Shown one piece after another: positions 22,153-30,415 of a stretch of DNA of 64,000 bases; the stretch's first letter is position 1, and the number at the start of each line of letters is the position of its first letter. The position numbers and the translations under genes are program-made. The notes under the pieces are model-generated. The model saw only the letters and a list, made by a program, of their open reading frames with translations. It did not search any database and was not told where the DNA came from. Source of the DNA: Magnetococcus sp. PR-3 (GTDB taxonomy: Bacteria > Pseudomonadota > Magnetococcia > Magnetococcales > Magnetococcaceae); contig NZ_JBAHUQ010000028.1 of the NCBI RefSeq assembly GCF_036689865.1, positions 1-64,000 on the forward strand. The letters run 5' to 3'.

Positions 22153-22735
22153 ATGGCTTAGAGCATGGCTTGTTGTGATAGCACCCCACCTGAACAAACA
22201 ACCCTGCTACCTATGAGGCACCACATCTTAACCAGGATACGGGGCACCTCAACCACTTGGCACAAGAGCACACAAGCACCCCTACGGCACCCGCCCCTCC
22301 TGGCAAAAACTCATTGAGTGGGAACAACACGCCCTGCCCACCGTGCCTCCTTGCGTGCACACGGGCTTAAGCGATCTTAGCGCCCTTCTTGACACCTAAT
22401 ATGAGGTGTATGGTTAGATCAGGGTGCATCCATTGAGAGTCAGCACCTGTCACCAGAGTTTAAACCTAAGTAACAAGGTACAAGCCGTAGGCTAACACCC
22501 TTTTTATGGTTACCAGCCACTTTAAGGTCGATCTCAAAAGATCTCACGCCAGAGATCTTTTACCGTGTAGAACAGCCCTTTTGTGGCTCAAATCTAGGCA
22601 AAAACTCGAAAATCTTACATTTTTTTTCACTTCATCCTAATTTTGCTCTGTTTTTACTGGCATATCAGGCGTGAGAGGCGTATAGAATTGGGTTTAGATG
22701 TTTTGATCCCTAATTTTTCTGTCAGGAGACTTACC
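22153..22735 (+). other. Long non-coding region before the lipoprotein gene
   Basis: About 580 bp without a supported gene. Short frames are all interrupted. A short hairpin (22392-22397 with 22404-22409) follows a TTGACA-like hexamer near 22389. The right part, 22610-22735, is T-rich and should carry the lipoprotein promoter and leader. Gene decay or a small RNA cannot be excluded. Confidence 0.4.
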
Positions 22736-23035
22736 ATGGCCAAGAAGACCGCCACCCTGGCTCTGGCCGCCGCCATGCTGCTTGGTGGCTGCGCCACGAT
22801 GAGCCCCGAAGATCAAGCCAAACTGGATAAAGCCATTGCGACTGCAGAGCGTGCTTCTGCGACTGCCAGCTCTGCTCAGGCCGATGCAACTGCGGCTCGT
22901 GCTGAAGCTGAAAAAGCCAAGCAGGAAGCTGCTGCTGCTTGGAGTGCTGCCGAAAAGGCTAAGATGGAAGCTACGAAAGCTGGTAGCTCCGCTGAAAAGA
23001 GCAAGCGCATGTTTGAGCACAACATGCACAAGTAA
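22736..23035 (+). CDS. Alanine-rich Lpp-like outer-membrane lipoprotein
   Basis: Ninety-nine residues from ATG 22736, chosen because CAGGAGA precedes it and it opens a lipoprotein signal peptide (Lys-Lys, hydrophobic core, lipobox LGGC with the lipidated Cys near residue 19). The mature part is an Ala/Lys/Glu heptad-like repeat (KAIATAERASATA, ARAEAEKAKQEA) that should form one long coiled coil or alanine zipper. It ends in a basic tail finishing in Lys. This architecture matches Braun's lipoprotein and OprI, which tether or space the outer membrane from peptidoglycan. The C-terminal Lys is compatible with a peptidoglycan link. It is monocistronic with a strong terminator. Assignment is by architecture, not motif identity. 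Confidence 0.85.
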   Translation: MAKKTATLALAAAMLLGGCATMSPEDQAKLDKAIATAERASATASSAQADATAARAEAEKAKQEAAAAWSAAEKAKMEATKAGSSAEKSKRMFEHNMHK

Positions 23036-23070
23036 GTTTGGCGTTCAGCTATCCTTACTGTTGATAAAAA

Positions 23071-23096
23071 AGCCCGCCTTTATGGCGGGCTTTTTT
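23071..23096 (+). terminator. Rho-independent terminator of the lipoprotein gene
   Basis: An 8-bp GC-rich stem (23071-23078 with 23084-23091) is flanked by an A run and followed by six T. The symmetric A/T flanks let it work in both directions, so it may also stop the minus-strand operon that ends at 23177. Confidence 0.92.
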
Positions 23097-23165
23097 GTAG
23101 GTAACATCTCTCGTTTAGCCTGCCATAAAGGCGTACCCGCCTCTTATACAGGGCCAGCGTGTAGC

Positions 23166-23190
23166 CTGACCACTCTTTAGGAGTGGTCAG
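23166..23190 (-). terminator. Stem-loop over the stop codon of the amidotransferase gene
   Basis: A perfect 10-bp stem (23166-23175 with 23181-23190) whose five-base loop contains most of the stop codon of the last gene of the polysaccharide operon. There is no T-run, so it may stabilise the 3' end rather than terminate. Confidence 0.5.
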
Positions 23191-25060
23191 CCAACATGCC
23201 CTCAAACATCAACAACGACCAGAGTGGCATTGAGAAGTCATGCTTTTTCTTACGGTGACGCTCTAACATCCAGTCGATCCACCGGGGGTGAAACAACCCA
23301 GACTCGGTTATATGCTTGGAGCTTAAACGGTCCTCCAAACGCTCTTGCAAGGGGCCGCGCAGCCACTGGGCCAAAGGCACATTAAAACCCTGCTTAGGTC
23401 GGTATACCGTCGAAGCGGGCACCTTTTGGGCCGCCAATTTTTTTAACAGATATTTACCTTGCCCACTTTGCAGTTTTAAATGCCAAGGTACTTTTCCAGC
23501 CCACGTCACCACACGGTGATCCAGCAGTGGTACCCGTACTTCCAACCCCACAGCCATACTGGCCCGATCCACTTTGGTTAATACCCGGCCAGCCAAGAAG
23601 GTTTTGTAATCCAGATAAAGCATACGGTCATGAAAAGGCAGATCGGAAGGTAGCCGTTCATTTAACCGCTGAAAGTGCTGCATGGGATGATAGTCCAGCA
23701 ACATCAGATCAGGAGATAACAGCCCCTGCCCCATACGGGTATCCATGATCGAAGCCCCACGGTACAACCCTTCCAGTGGCCCCTCTCCTAACGCCTGGAA
23801 ACTACTTTTGGCGCGCAACCATTTGGGCGCCCAATCCATTTTTGGATAGAGCACCCCCATAGGGCCAAAAACACCCCGCCGCACCCAGTTCGGCACCCGC
23901 TGCCTAACCGCCTGTTCTGCCATAAAAAAGCGGTAGCGGCTGTAGCCAGCAAAATTCTCATCCCCACCATCACCCGAAAGAACCACTTTCACCGATTGCC
24001 GTGCAGCTTCACACACCAAAAATGTGGGCCAAGCCGAACTGTCTGCAAAGGGTTCATCATAAATACCCGGCAGGCGATCCAACCGATCAAGGTCCAGAGG
24101 ATCGGCTTCCAACAGGGTATGATCAACCTTAAGATGCTGGGCAACCTGCTGGGCATACGTGCTCTCATCTTCAGGAGCTCCATCAAACCCAACCGTAAGT
24201 GCCTCGACAGGATCCCCCTTTTGCGCCGCCATAAAAGCGGTGATTAAGGAAGAATCAACCCCCCCTGAGAGAAAGGCCCCCACCGGCACATCCGCCAAGC
24301 GATGGCTCTGCACCGTCTCCTCAAGCAGCTCATTCAACTCTGATAAAGCTCTGGCCTCATCCCAAGGCTGTGGATCAAAGCTCAGATCCCAATATTGACG
24401 CATGGACCATTTACCACTCCCTTTATGAAACGTGGCACAAAATCCTGGCTCAAGCTTTTTAACACTCTGATAGATGCTATGAGGATCTGGAATATACCCA
24501 AAGGCGAAATAATCCATCACACCACGGGGATCGATGCTGCGCTCCAAGCTCGGGTGTGCGGTGAGCGCCTTAAGCTCGGAACCTAACAGCAACCAGCCAT
24601 CGGGTGTAAAGCCATAATAGAGGGGTTTAATCCCCAGACGGTCCCGAGCAACAAAGAGCTGCGCCTGGTTGCGATCCCAAATGGCAAAAGCAAACATGCC
24701 CTGCAAATGGTCCACACAATCCGGCCCCCACTGCTCCCAGGCATGCACCAAGACCTCGGTATCACTACGGGTTTGGAACTGATGACCCAACCCTTTAAGC
24801 CGTGTCATCAAGGAGGGAAAGTTATAGATCTCACCATTAAAAACCACCGCCACAGAGCGATCTTCATTCCAAAGTGGCTGGGCACCACCCGCCAGATCAA
24901 TAATGGAGAGTCGCCGATGCCCCAAGCCAACCCCAGCTTCCCGGTGCATGCCTTCTCCATCAGGGCCCCGGTGAGCAAGGGCTGAGGTCATGGCAGCCAA
25001 ATGGTCGGCATCCGGTATACGGCTACCTGTCACATCAAGGATTGCGCTGAGTCCACACAT
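23177..25060 (-). CDS. XrtA-system-associated asparagine-synthase-type amidotransferase
   Basis: About 627 residues from ATG 25058-25060. That start is forced because Cys2 is the N-terminal nucleophile of class II glutamine amidotransferases (MCGLSAIL). The glutaminase domain covers 2-200 (RGPDGEG, FNGEIYNF) and the synthetase domain 220-600, with pyrophosphate loop FLSGGVDSSL and SGDGGDENFAGY. The family moves ammonia from glutamine to a carboxylate; in exosortase-A loci this subgroup is thought to amidate a sugar or lipid-linked acid. It overlaps the nucleotidyltransferase gene by 26 bp and is the last gene of the minus-strand operon. A second, diverged paralogue lies at 46470-48296. Confidence 0.93.
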   Translation of the reverse strand: MCGLSAILDVTGSRIPDADHLAAMTSALAHRGPDGEGMHREAGVGLGHRRLSIIDLAGGAQPLWNEDRSVAVVFNGEIYNFPSLMTRLKGLGHQFQTRSDTEVLVHAWEQWGPDCVDHLQGMFAFAIWDRNQAQLFVARDRLGIKPLYYGFTPDGWLLLGSELKALTAHPSLERSIDPRGVMDYFAFGYIPDPHSIYQSVKKLEPGFCATFHKGSGKWSMRQYWDLSFDPQPWDEARALSELNELLEETVQSHRLADVPVGAFLSGGVDSSLITAFMAAQKGDPVEALTVGFDGAPEDESTYAQQVAQHLKVDHTLLEADPLDLDRLDRLPGIYDEPFADSSAWPTFLVCEAARQSVKVVLSGDGGDENFAGYSRYRFFMAEQAVRQRVPNWVRRGVFGPMGVLYPKMDWAPKWLRAKSSFQALGEGPLEGLYRGASIMDTRMGQGLLSPDLMLLDYHPMQHFQRLNERLPSDLPFHDRMLYLDYKTFLAGRVLTKVDRASMAVGLEVRVPLLDHRVVTWAGKVPWHLKLQSGQGKYLLKKLAAQKVPASTVYRPKQGFNVPLAQWLRGPLQERLEDRLSSKHITESGLFHPRWIDWMLERHRKKKHDFSMPLWSLLMFEGMLADHS

Positions 25061-26153
25061 CGGGCCCCCATCGTCTGGTACTTTTACGGCTAAGATGTTT
25101 AAGCAATAAACCCGGCGGCATCCGTAACCAATGGGCACGGATGTACATAAAGAAACGGGCAGGTATATCCAACGTCTCTTCCCGGCCAACGGCCCGTAAA
25201 CGTGGGGTAAAAAGACGGGTCATCAGGCGGTTCATAAAAGAACGGATTGGGGCTGGCGGGGCATCCGCCTGACTGGCCTCTAACACCGACTGGGGAATGG
25301 GGGTATCCAGCAACTGATGGCATTGATAAAGGGCGTAATAGAGGGGTCGCCCTAGGTCCAGACGCTCTGCCCGAGGCACCAACGCCTCCCAAAACCCTTT
25401 TTGTGCCTCACCAAAATGGCACAGCATCAGGTGGATATCGACCAAGCCACGCAGGCCATGGTGTAGATCCTCCTGGAACAGGTGCACCACGGCATGCAAC
25501 ACCATATCGGTAGGCCGTAGCACCAACAGCCCCCGATATTGTGGTTCAACATCCTCACCCAACAGATCCGCCGCCGCCCACAACGCCCCTACATCAGGCT
25601 TTAACCGACTGGTTAGGGGTAAAATGGTGTGGTGAATATCCAGCTCAACATTACGTTTGGTATGGATTAATGGTGGAATTTCATGCATCCACTGCCGGTA
25701 GTAGTGCTGATCATAGGCATCCATTTTAATGCCCTCCCACCCTTGAGCCAGCAGCGCCTGCTCCACCGGCTCAACATCTTGCCGCGGGAGCATAATATCG
25801 ACATCGGCTACCAAGCGCCCACGGGCATTCGGAAGGTCTAAAATGGCATATGCTGCCCCTTTGAGTAGCATTAGCGGATAATGCAGGTGCCGTAAGGAGC
25901 GGCGGATACGGTTGACTTCCCACAACAACATACGCCGACGATCATCGGCATAGGCCATGGCCGGTAAAAAGACACCTTGAAGATCCTCTGGCATGGCCGA
26001 CCAATGGCCCATAGCCTGTAAACGGGCCCCCACATGGGCCAACAACCCCTCAATACGTAGCAGACGCAACAGGGGCTCTTGCTGAGCAGGGGGTAGTGTC
26101 AGGAGGTATTCGGGTTGGCGCAACACAGCCAACAGCTCTGAACCGTCATTCAT
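25035..26153 (-). CDS. PF14907-type nucleotidyltransferase
   Basis: A 372-residue protein of the uncharacterised nucleotidyltransferase family (NTP_transf_5/PF14907). LLKGAAYAI (96-104) followed by GRLVADVDIML, with Asp117 and Asp119, gives the metal-binding DxD-like core of the polymerase-beta fold. The rest is helical. Its job is unknown, but members sit regularly beside HprK-like kinases and PqqD-like proteins in polysaccharide loci. Its start overlaps the stop of the kinase gene by 4 bp (ATGA), and its end overlaps the amidotransferase start, so all three are probably translated together. Confidence 0.85.
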   Translation of the reverse strand: MNDGSELLAVLRQPEYLLTLPPAQQEPLLRLLRIEGLLAHVGARLQAMGHWSAMPEDLQGVFLPAMAYADDRRRMLLWEVNRIRRSLRHLHYPLMLLKGAAYAILDLPNARGRLVADVDIMLPRQDVEPVEQALLAQGWEGIKMDAYDQHYYRQWMHEIPPLIHTKRNVELDIHHTILPLTSRLKPDVGALWAAADLLGEDVEPQYRGLLVLRPTDMVLHAVVHLFQEDLHHGLRGLVDIHLMLCHFGEAQKGFWEALVPRAERLDLGRPLYYALYQCHQLLDTPIPQSVLEASQADAPPAPIRSFMNRLMTRLFTPRLRAVGREETLDIPARFFMYIRAHWLRMPPGLLLKHLSRKSTRRWGPDVWTQRNP

Positions 26154-27070
26154 GCCCCCCCCTCATCAGCCATTTGGGTCAATACAGACACCGCTTCTTC
26201 CAAATTACTATAGGGCATCTCAAATGCCAGGGTGTTTTGTGCCAGTGCCGCCACACTCTGAAAAGCAGGCGCTCCTAGCGTTTCATAATTAAACGCCCCT
26301 CCAGCCAAGCGGGGAAACACCTGCTCCGGCGACAACGGATAGAGCTTTAGAGCGGCCCCTTTTTGATAACGGGGAAAGATAATCCAGCGAGCCTGCGCCC
26401 CTTCATCCATACGGTCAATGGCTTCATGGGAAGGTTTAAGGTGGGCCACGGTACCTTTTCGGGTATTAGGAAATAGCGGGCCCAAAGCGGCATCTGGTGC
26501 AAAATGACGGATCACATCAATGGAGTCATTTTTTAAGGCGATAGCTTTGGGCATTGGCTTAGCCAAGGCACTGTTTGGCTCAAACACCCCAAATTCATCG
26601 GAAAAAAGTCGCCAGCCACGCTGGCTTAAAGCGGCTGTGAGGGTACTTTTGCCAAAGCCTGGAAAACCGGGCAGGACCAGTGCAAAGCCGTTGCGCTCCA
26701 GAACACCGGCATGTAGCAACAATTTATGCACAAAGCGGGTGGTAAAAAGAAAATTCAACCCCCACTCAAGATGAGGTTCCGCATGATCCAAGGGGAAGGG
26801 AAGAAAAGGGGTCGGACCATCCACCCAAAGACGAACCTGAGGACGCAACCAACGACGCAAACCCGGCTCGCGTCTTAAGGCACCATGGCAAGCCGTCACC
26901 CCTTCACCCACTTCATGGATAGGGGCGTGGGGATAGACCCTCTGCAACCACGCGGCAATCTGCGGGACATCGCTGTACAAATGATATAGGGCCGGGCCTA
27001 AACGCCAGCGCAACCCTTCACCCCGTAATTTTTGGGTCAGCACCGGCTGACTCACATCACCCAGCCTCAT
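26150..27070 (-). CDS. HprK-related kinase (HPr-rel-A system)
   Basis: A 306-residue protein with the core of HPr kinase/phosphorylase: P-loop GFPGFGKST (135-143), then LFSDEFGVF with Asp158-Glu159 at the second acidic motif. It lacks the N-terminal domain of true HprK and no HPr gene is present, so it probably phosphorylates another substrate. That substrate may be the product of the adjacent PqqD-like/exported-protein pair or a glycan carrier. It overlaps both neighbours by 4 bp. I assign it to the HPr-rel-A type from gene context and motifs; the substrate is not known to me. Confidence 0.85.
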   Translation of the reverse strand: MRLGDVSQPVLTQKLRGEGLRWRLGPALYHLYSDVPQIAAWLQRVYPHAPIHEVGEGVTACHGALRREPGLRRWLRPQVRLWVDGPTPFLPFPLDHAEPHLEWGLNFLFTTRFVHKLLLHAGVLERNGFALVLPGFPGFGKSTLTAALSQRGWRLFSDEFGVFEPNSALAKPMPKAIALKNDSIDVIRHFAPDAALGPLFPNTRKGTVAHLKPSHEAIDRMDEGAQARWIIFPRYQKGAALKLYPLSPEQVFPRLAGGAFNYETLGAPAFQSVAALAQNTLAFEMPYSNLEEAVSVLTQMADEGGA

Positions 27071-27402
27071 GGCTGCATCGGGGCGATAATGCCCAGGGTA
27101 TCAAGTTCCCATAACAGACGGATAAGCCCATCGCGGGTTTCTGAGGCTTCTTCCTCTTGCAAGCCAAGGCTCTCCATCAACGGGGTTAGCCCCATGGGTT
27201 GCCTGCTCAACTGTTCGATAATGTGATAAGCGGATTCGTGAAGAAAGTGCGTACAGCCATTGAGAGGGTTATAGAGCACATAGCTCTCACCCACCACACA
27301 CCACTGAGGGGGTTGACCCACCGTGAGATACCACGGTTTTTCAGCCCAGGCAGGAAATCCCTGCAGGGTAACCGGCAGAGGATCCAGGGGAAGATCAGAC
27401 AT
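27067..27402 (-). CDS. PqqD-like protein of the HPr-rel-A system
   Basis: A 111-residue PqqD-fold protein. In peptide-modification systems PqqD-like domains bind a precursor peptide and present it to the modifying enzyme. Visible signatures are LYNPLNGCTHFLHESAYHII and the later LIRLLWELDTLGII, the helices of the fold. It has no membrane segment. It ends in a 4-bp overlap with the kinase gene and starts 5 bp after the stop of the exported-protein gene, so the three should be made in step. It probably recruits the exported protein or its leader, which is inference. Confidence 0.82.
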   Translation of the reverse strand: MSDLPLDPLPVTLQGFPAWAEKPWYLTVGQPPQWCVVGESYVLYNPLNGCTHFLHESAYHIIEQLSRQPMGLTPLMESLGLQEEEASETRDGLIRLLWELDTLGIIAPMQP

Positions 27403-27407
27403 GGCGA

Positions 27408-27947
27408 TCAGGTCGCCAATGAGGTCCAGCAGGAGCCTTTAACCAACCAGTGGGTACCATCGTTCCCCCACCCTGTGGTCGCGTTATCATCCACATTATC
27501 CACACTACCGGTACCATCCACAAAAACCAGACAGTCATCTGTCTGATCCACACTGGATGCGGAGTCGGTTAAATGGACATCACGCCCACCTGAAGAGTTA
27601 TCAAACTCACTACGGTCTTTGACAATATAGCTGTTCCAGGTGTTATCGTTGACCCCGCTATCGTCCACCGTATCATGCACACAGCGGTAGCCACCAAAGG
27701 GCGAACCGGTAAAGTTTTGGCGAACACCTGTTCCCTCTTTAAAACAGCCCGCGTAATTACTCCCCCCAGCCAGGGCCGCACCAGGGCGCAGGGTCATCAC
27801 CATAGGTGCACACAACGCCAACCCTTTGATCAGCTTACGCCGACGCAGACGCTGCTGCTCCTCTACGGATGGCACCTGCTGAGTATCTGTTGTCGATGCC
27901 CCTTGATCAGGACTCTTCTCAGATATTTCTTTACCCTCACCCGCCAT
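27408..27947 (-). CDS. Exported Cys-containing protein, candidate substrate of the PqqD/kinase cassette
   Basis: A 179-residue protein of no family I recognise. Start ATG 27945-27947 has GGAGAG six bases upstream; a TTG nine codons earlier is less likely. Residues 1-32 are polar. RLRRRKLIKG (33-42) and a hydrophobic stretch to about 53 look like a Tat-type signal, with AxA near 58-60 as a possible cleavage site. The mature part is rich in Asp, Ser, Thr, Gly and Asn and has four cysteines (68, 89, 129, 173), which fits a small secreted or periplasmic disulfide protein. It is 5 bp upstream of the PqqD-like gene, the usual place for a precursor peptide. A substrate role is inferred. Confidence 0.7.
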   Translation of the reverse strand: MAGEGKEISEKSPDQGASTTDTQQVPSVEEQQRLRRRKLIKGLALCAPMVMTLRPGAALAGGSNYAGCFKEGTGVRQNFTGSPFGGYRCVHDTVDDSGVNDNTWNSYIVKDRSEFDNSSGGRDVHLTDSASSVDQTDDCLVFVDGTGSVDNVDDNATTGWGNDGTHWLVKGSCWTSLAT

Positions 27948-28088
27948 GGAACTCTCTCCAACCCTTAAGGCCAAATTCTATTTCAACACACCGCCAGCCA
28001 CACAGGGCTTTGCCGTGCAATAGTATATTTTACGCCGATTTGCCGTCTGCCGCTATGGGAATCTTCCCCACTTTGCGTTTACATAGGT

Positions 28089-29210
28089 TTAGCCAAAAAG
28101 TTGGTCATACGCATCCACAGCTTTTGGCCAACCAAAATGCTGTTCAGCCCACTGGCGACAGAGCACACCTTGTGTTTGCCGCAACGCGGCTCTCGGTTGC
28201 TCGATATAAGCCTGCAAAGCTGTGGCCAAAGCGTGAGCATCCCCTGGTGGCACCAACGTACCATACTGGTCACCCTTCACCAGATCTGGAACCCCACCGA
28301 CCGCGGAAGCCACAATGGGCGCGCCACACGCCATGGCCTCTAACACGGTCAAAGGCGTTCCTTCAGCCAACGAGGGTAGAACAAACAGATCTGCTGCAGC
28401 CACCAGGGGTGCCACATCTTCATGAGTGCCCAAAAACTGCACCGCAGTTTCTAAGTGAAACCGATTAACTTGATTTTCCAAGCGCTGTCGCTCAGGGCCA
28501 TCCCCAACCAGCGCCAGCTTGAATGCACCTAACACACCTTGATCTTTAAGAATTTTCAACGCATTAAGCAAGTTGGCTTGATCTTTTACCGGCCACAAAC
28601 GCCCCACACAAAGCGCAATGGTATCCGCCCCACTCCACCCCCCCAAACGCTCCAGCAGCGCACGGTCAGCCTGATCTGGATGAAAACGATCCAGATCCAC
28701 CCCGTTGCTAATGGGCCGAACCTTGTGTGCAGAAATCTTGAGTGGACCCTCCAACCAACGGGCCAAATCCCTACTCACGGGTACCCAATGATGGATCAAC
28801 GGGTTGAGTAGCCGCCTTAATAAACGGTATTTGGGGTTGCGACCTTCAAGATCATAACTGTCCCGGCCATGCTCGGCATGGATACGCCTGGGCACCCCAG
28901 CCAGCCATGCGGGTAACTGCCCCTCAATGGTTGCCAAATTACAACTGTGCACCACATCGGGCTTAATCTGCCGTAATAGGGTATAAAGCCGCCACCAAAC
29001 CCCCAAATCCTTACCCGGCTGCTTATTCAGGGCATAAAAAGCCACATCCTGAGCGTTCACACGCTGGGAGAAATCTGTAATCTCGGTCAGTGCGACCACC
29101 GTATGCTGGTAGCGCTCCACAGGCAAGCGGTGGATCAGCTCAACCAAAACCGACTCCAACCCCCCCACATCAAATCGGTGAACAAGATGGCAGATATGGC
29201 GACGGCTCAC
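28089..29210 (-). CDS. XrtA-system glycosyltransferase (TIGR03088-like, GT4)
   Basis: A 373-residue GT-B-fold glycosyltransferase of family 4 with N-terminal HLVHRFDVGGLESVL and C-terminal donor-binding EGTPLTVLEAMACGAPIVAS. The N-terminus matches the sugar transferase group 2 of exosortase-A polysaccharide loci. It transfers a sugar from a nucleotide donor onto the growing lipid-linked unit in the cytoplasm. Its start overlaps the stop of the next gene by 4 bp. The sugar specificity is unknown. Confidence 0.9.
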   Translation of the reverse strand: MSRRHICHLVHRFDVGGLESVLVELIHRLPVERYQHTVVALTEITDFSQRVNAQDVAFYALNKQPGKDLGVWWRLYTLLRQIKPDVVHSCNLATIEGQLPAWLAGVPRRIHAEHGRDSYDLEGRNPKYRLLRRLLNPLIHHWVPVSRDLARWLEGPLKISAHKVRPISNGVDLDRFHPDQADRALLERLGGWSGADTIALCVGRLWPVKDQANLLNALKILKDQGVLGAFKLALVGDGPERQRLENQVNRFHLETAVQFLGTHEDVAPLVAAADLFVLPSLAEGTPLTVLEAMACGAPIVASAVGGVPDLVKGDQYGTLVPPGDAHALATALQAYIEQPRAALRQTQGVLCRQWAEQHFGWPKAVDAYDQLFG

Positions 29211-30409
29211 AGCAACGCTTCCAACTTATCCATAACCGGGGCGATATTGGCCGACCAGTTGTAGTGTTCTTGCACACAACGCCGACCCGCCGCCCCACTC
29301 ACAACGGCTTGCTGAGGCTGGCTTAACAGCGTATGGGCCTGTTCAACCATCCCTTCAACACCATCGGCAACCCATTGGGTGGTTTCAGGGTAACTGGTTA
29401 AGCCATCCATCGCCTGGGGGGTGGCCAAAACCGCTTTGCCCATGGCCATCGCCTCCAACACCTTATTTTGTGTGCCCCGCGCGGTAAGCAAGGGGGCCAC
29501 AGCAAAAGCCGCATGGGCTATATAGGGCCGCACATCCGGCACCCGCCCTGTAACCATAACCCCTGGTTGTTCGGCCAACTTTACAACCTCATCAGCGGGT
29601 TTGGCACCCACGATGGCCAACTGCACATTTGGATGGCGCTGGCGTAAAGTTGGAAAAACCCGCTGGGCAAACCACACCATCGCTTGAATATTGGGCCAAT
29701 AATCCATCATACCGGTAAAAACCAGTACTGAGCCGCCCTCGGTATAGGGGTTTTCATAGGGCTGGTCTGGATCAAACTTTTGCAGATCCACCCCATTATC
29801 ATAGTGGTGTACGCTTCCATGACGGTCCGGGTGTAAGACCCGAAAATGCTCGGCCTCTTTCTGGTTCACAAAATAGGAGGCCTCGACCCGGTCGGAAATG
29901 ATCTTCTCCTCCCACTCCAGGCGCTCCCCTTCCCGTTGATATAGCCAGCGCATAACCCCTGTTTTTTCCTGGGCATATTGCCGCCATTTGTCGGAGTCTA
30001 CATCCACAAAATCCATAATGATGGGCTGGTCATGGTGGGCAACATATTGTGCCATGGGCGAAGAGTAACAGACCGTTGCATCCACCTGCCCCGCTGCAAA
30101 CAGGGACTCAACCCAGCCACGCATGCGACGACTGCGGTAATAGGGCATGCTTAAGGCCTCCCCCCGTAACAGACCACGCAGGGAGGCAGGTTTGGCCCGC
30201 TTGGGATCCAGCGGTACCAAATGACAGGCTCCCTGAATTTGCGCGGCCAGATCCTGGGCATATTGCCAGTCATGGGGATCATCCACAAACGCACCAATGG
30301 ATACATGGTGGCGGGCCGCCAGTTCCAGCAACAGATGATAGGCTCGCACCTTATCCCCTTTGTTGGGTGGATAAGGAATGCGGTGTACTAAAAAAAGTAT
30401 GTTAGCCAT
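29207..30409 (-). CDS. XrtA-system glycosyltransferase (TIGR03087-like, GT4)
   Basis: A 400-residue GT-B glycosyltransferase whose N-terminus, ILFLVHRIPYPPNKGDKVRAYH, is characteristic of the exosortase-A sugar transferase group 1; the closing part carries GTQNKVLEAMAMGKAVLAT. In reference loci the exosortase gene usually lies next to this gene, but here the neighbouring transferase overlaps it by 4 bp. It is 6 bp downstream of the FemAB-like gene. Confidence 0.9.
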   Translation of the reverse strand: MANILFLVHRIPYPPNKGDKVRAYHLLLELAARHHVSIGAFVDDPHDWQYAQDLAAQIQGACHLVPLDPKRAKPASLRGLLRGEALSMPYYRSRRMRGWVESLFAAGQVDATVCYSSPMAQYVAHHDQPIIMDFVDVDSDKWRQYAQEKTGVMRWLYQREGERLEWEEKIISDRVEASYFVNQKEAEHFRVLHPDRHGSVHHYDNGVDLQKFDPDQPYENPYTEGGSVLVFTGMMDYWPNIQAMVWFAQRVFPTLRQRHPNVQLAIVGAKPADEVVKLAEQPGVMVTGRVPDVRPYIAHAAFAVAPLLTARGTQNKVLEAMAMGKAVLATPQAMDGLTSYPETTQWVADGVEGMVEQAHTLLSQPQQAVVSGAAGRRCVQEHYNWSANIAPVMDKLEALL

Positions 30410-30415
30410 ACATCA

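Noticed and set aside
27869-28468. 199-codon plus-strand frame across the exported-protein start and a glycosyltransferase
   Set aside because: It spans two genes on the opposite strand and has a low-complexity composition typical of an antisense frame.
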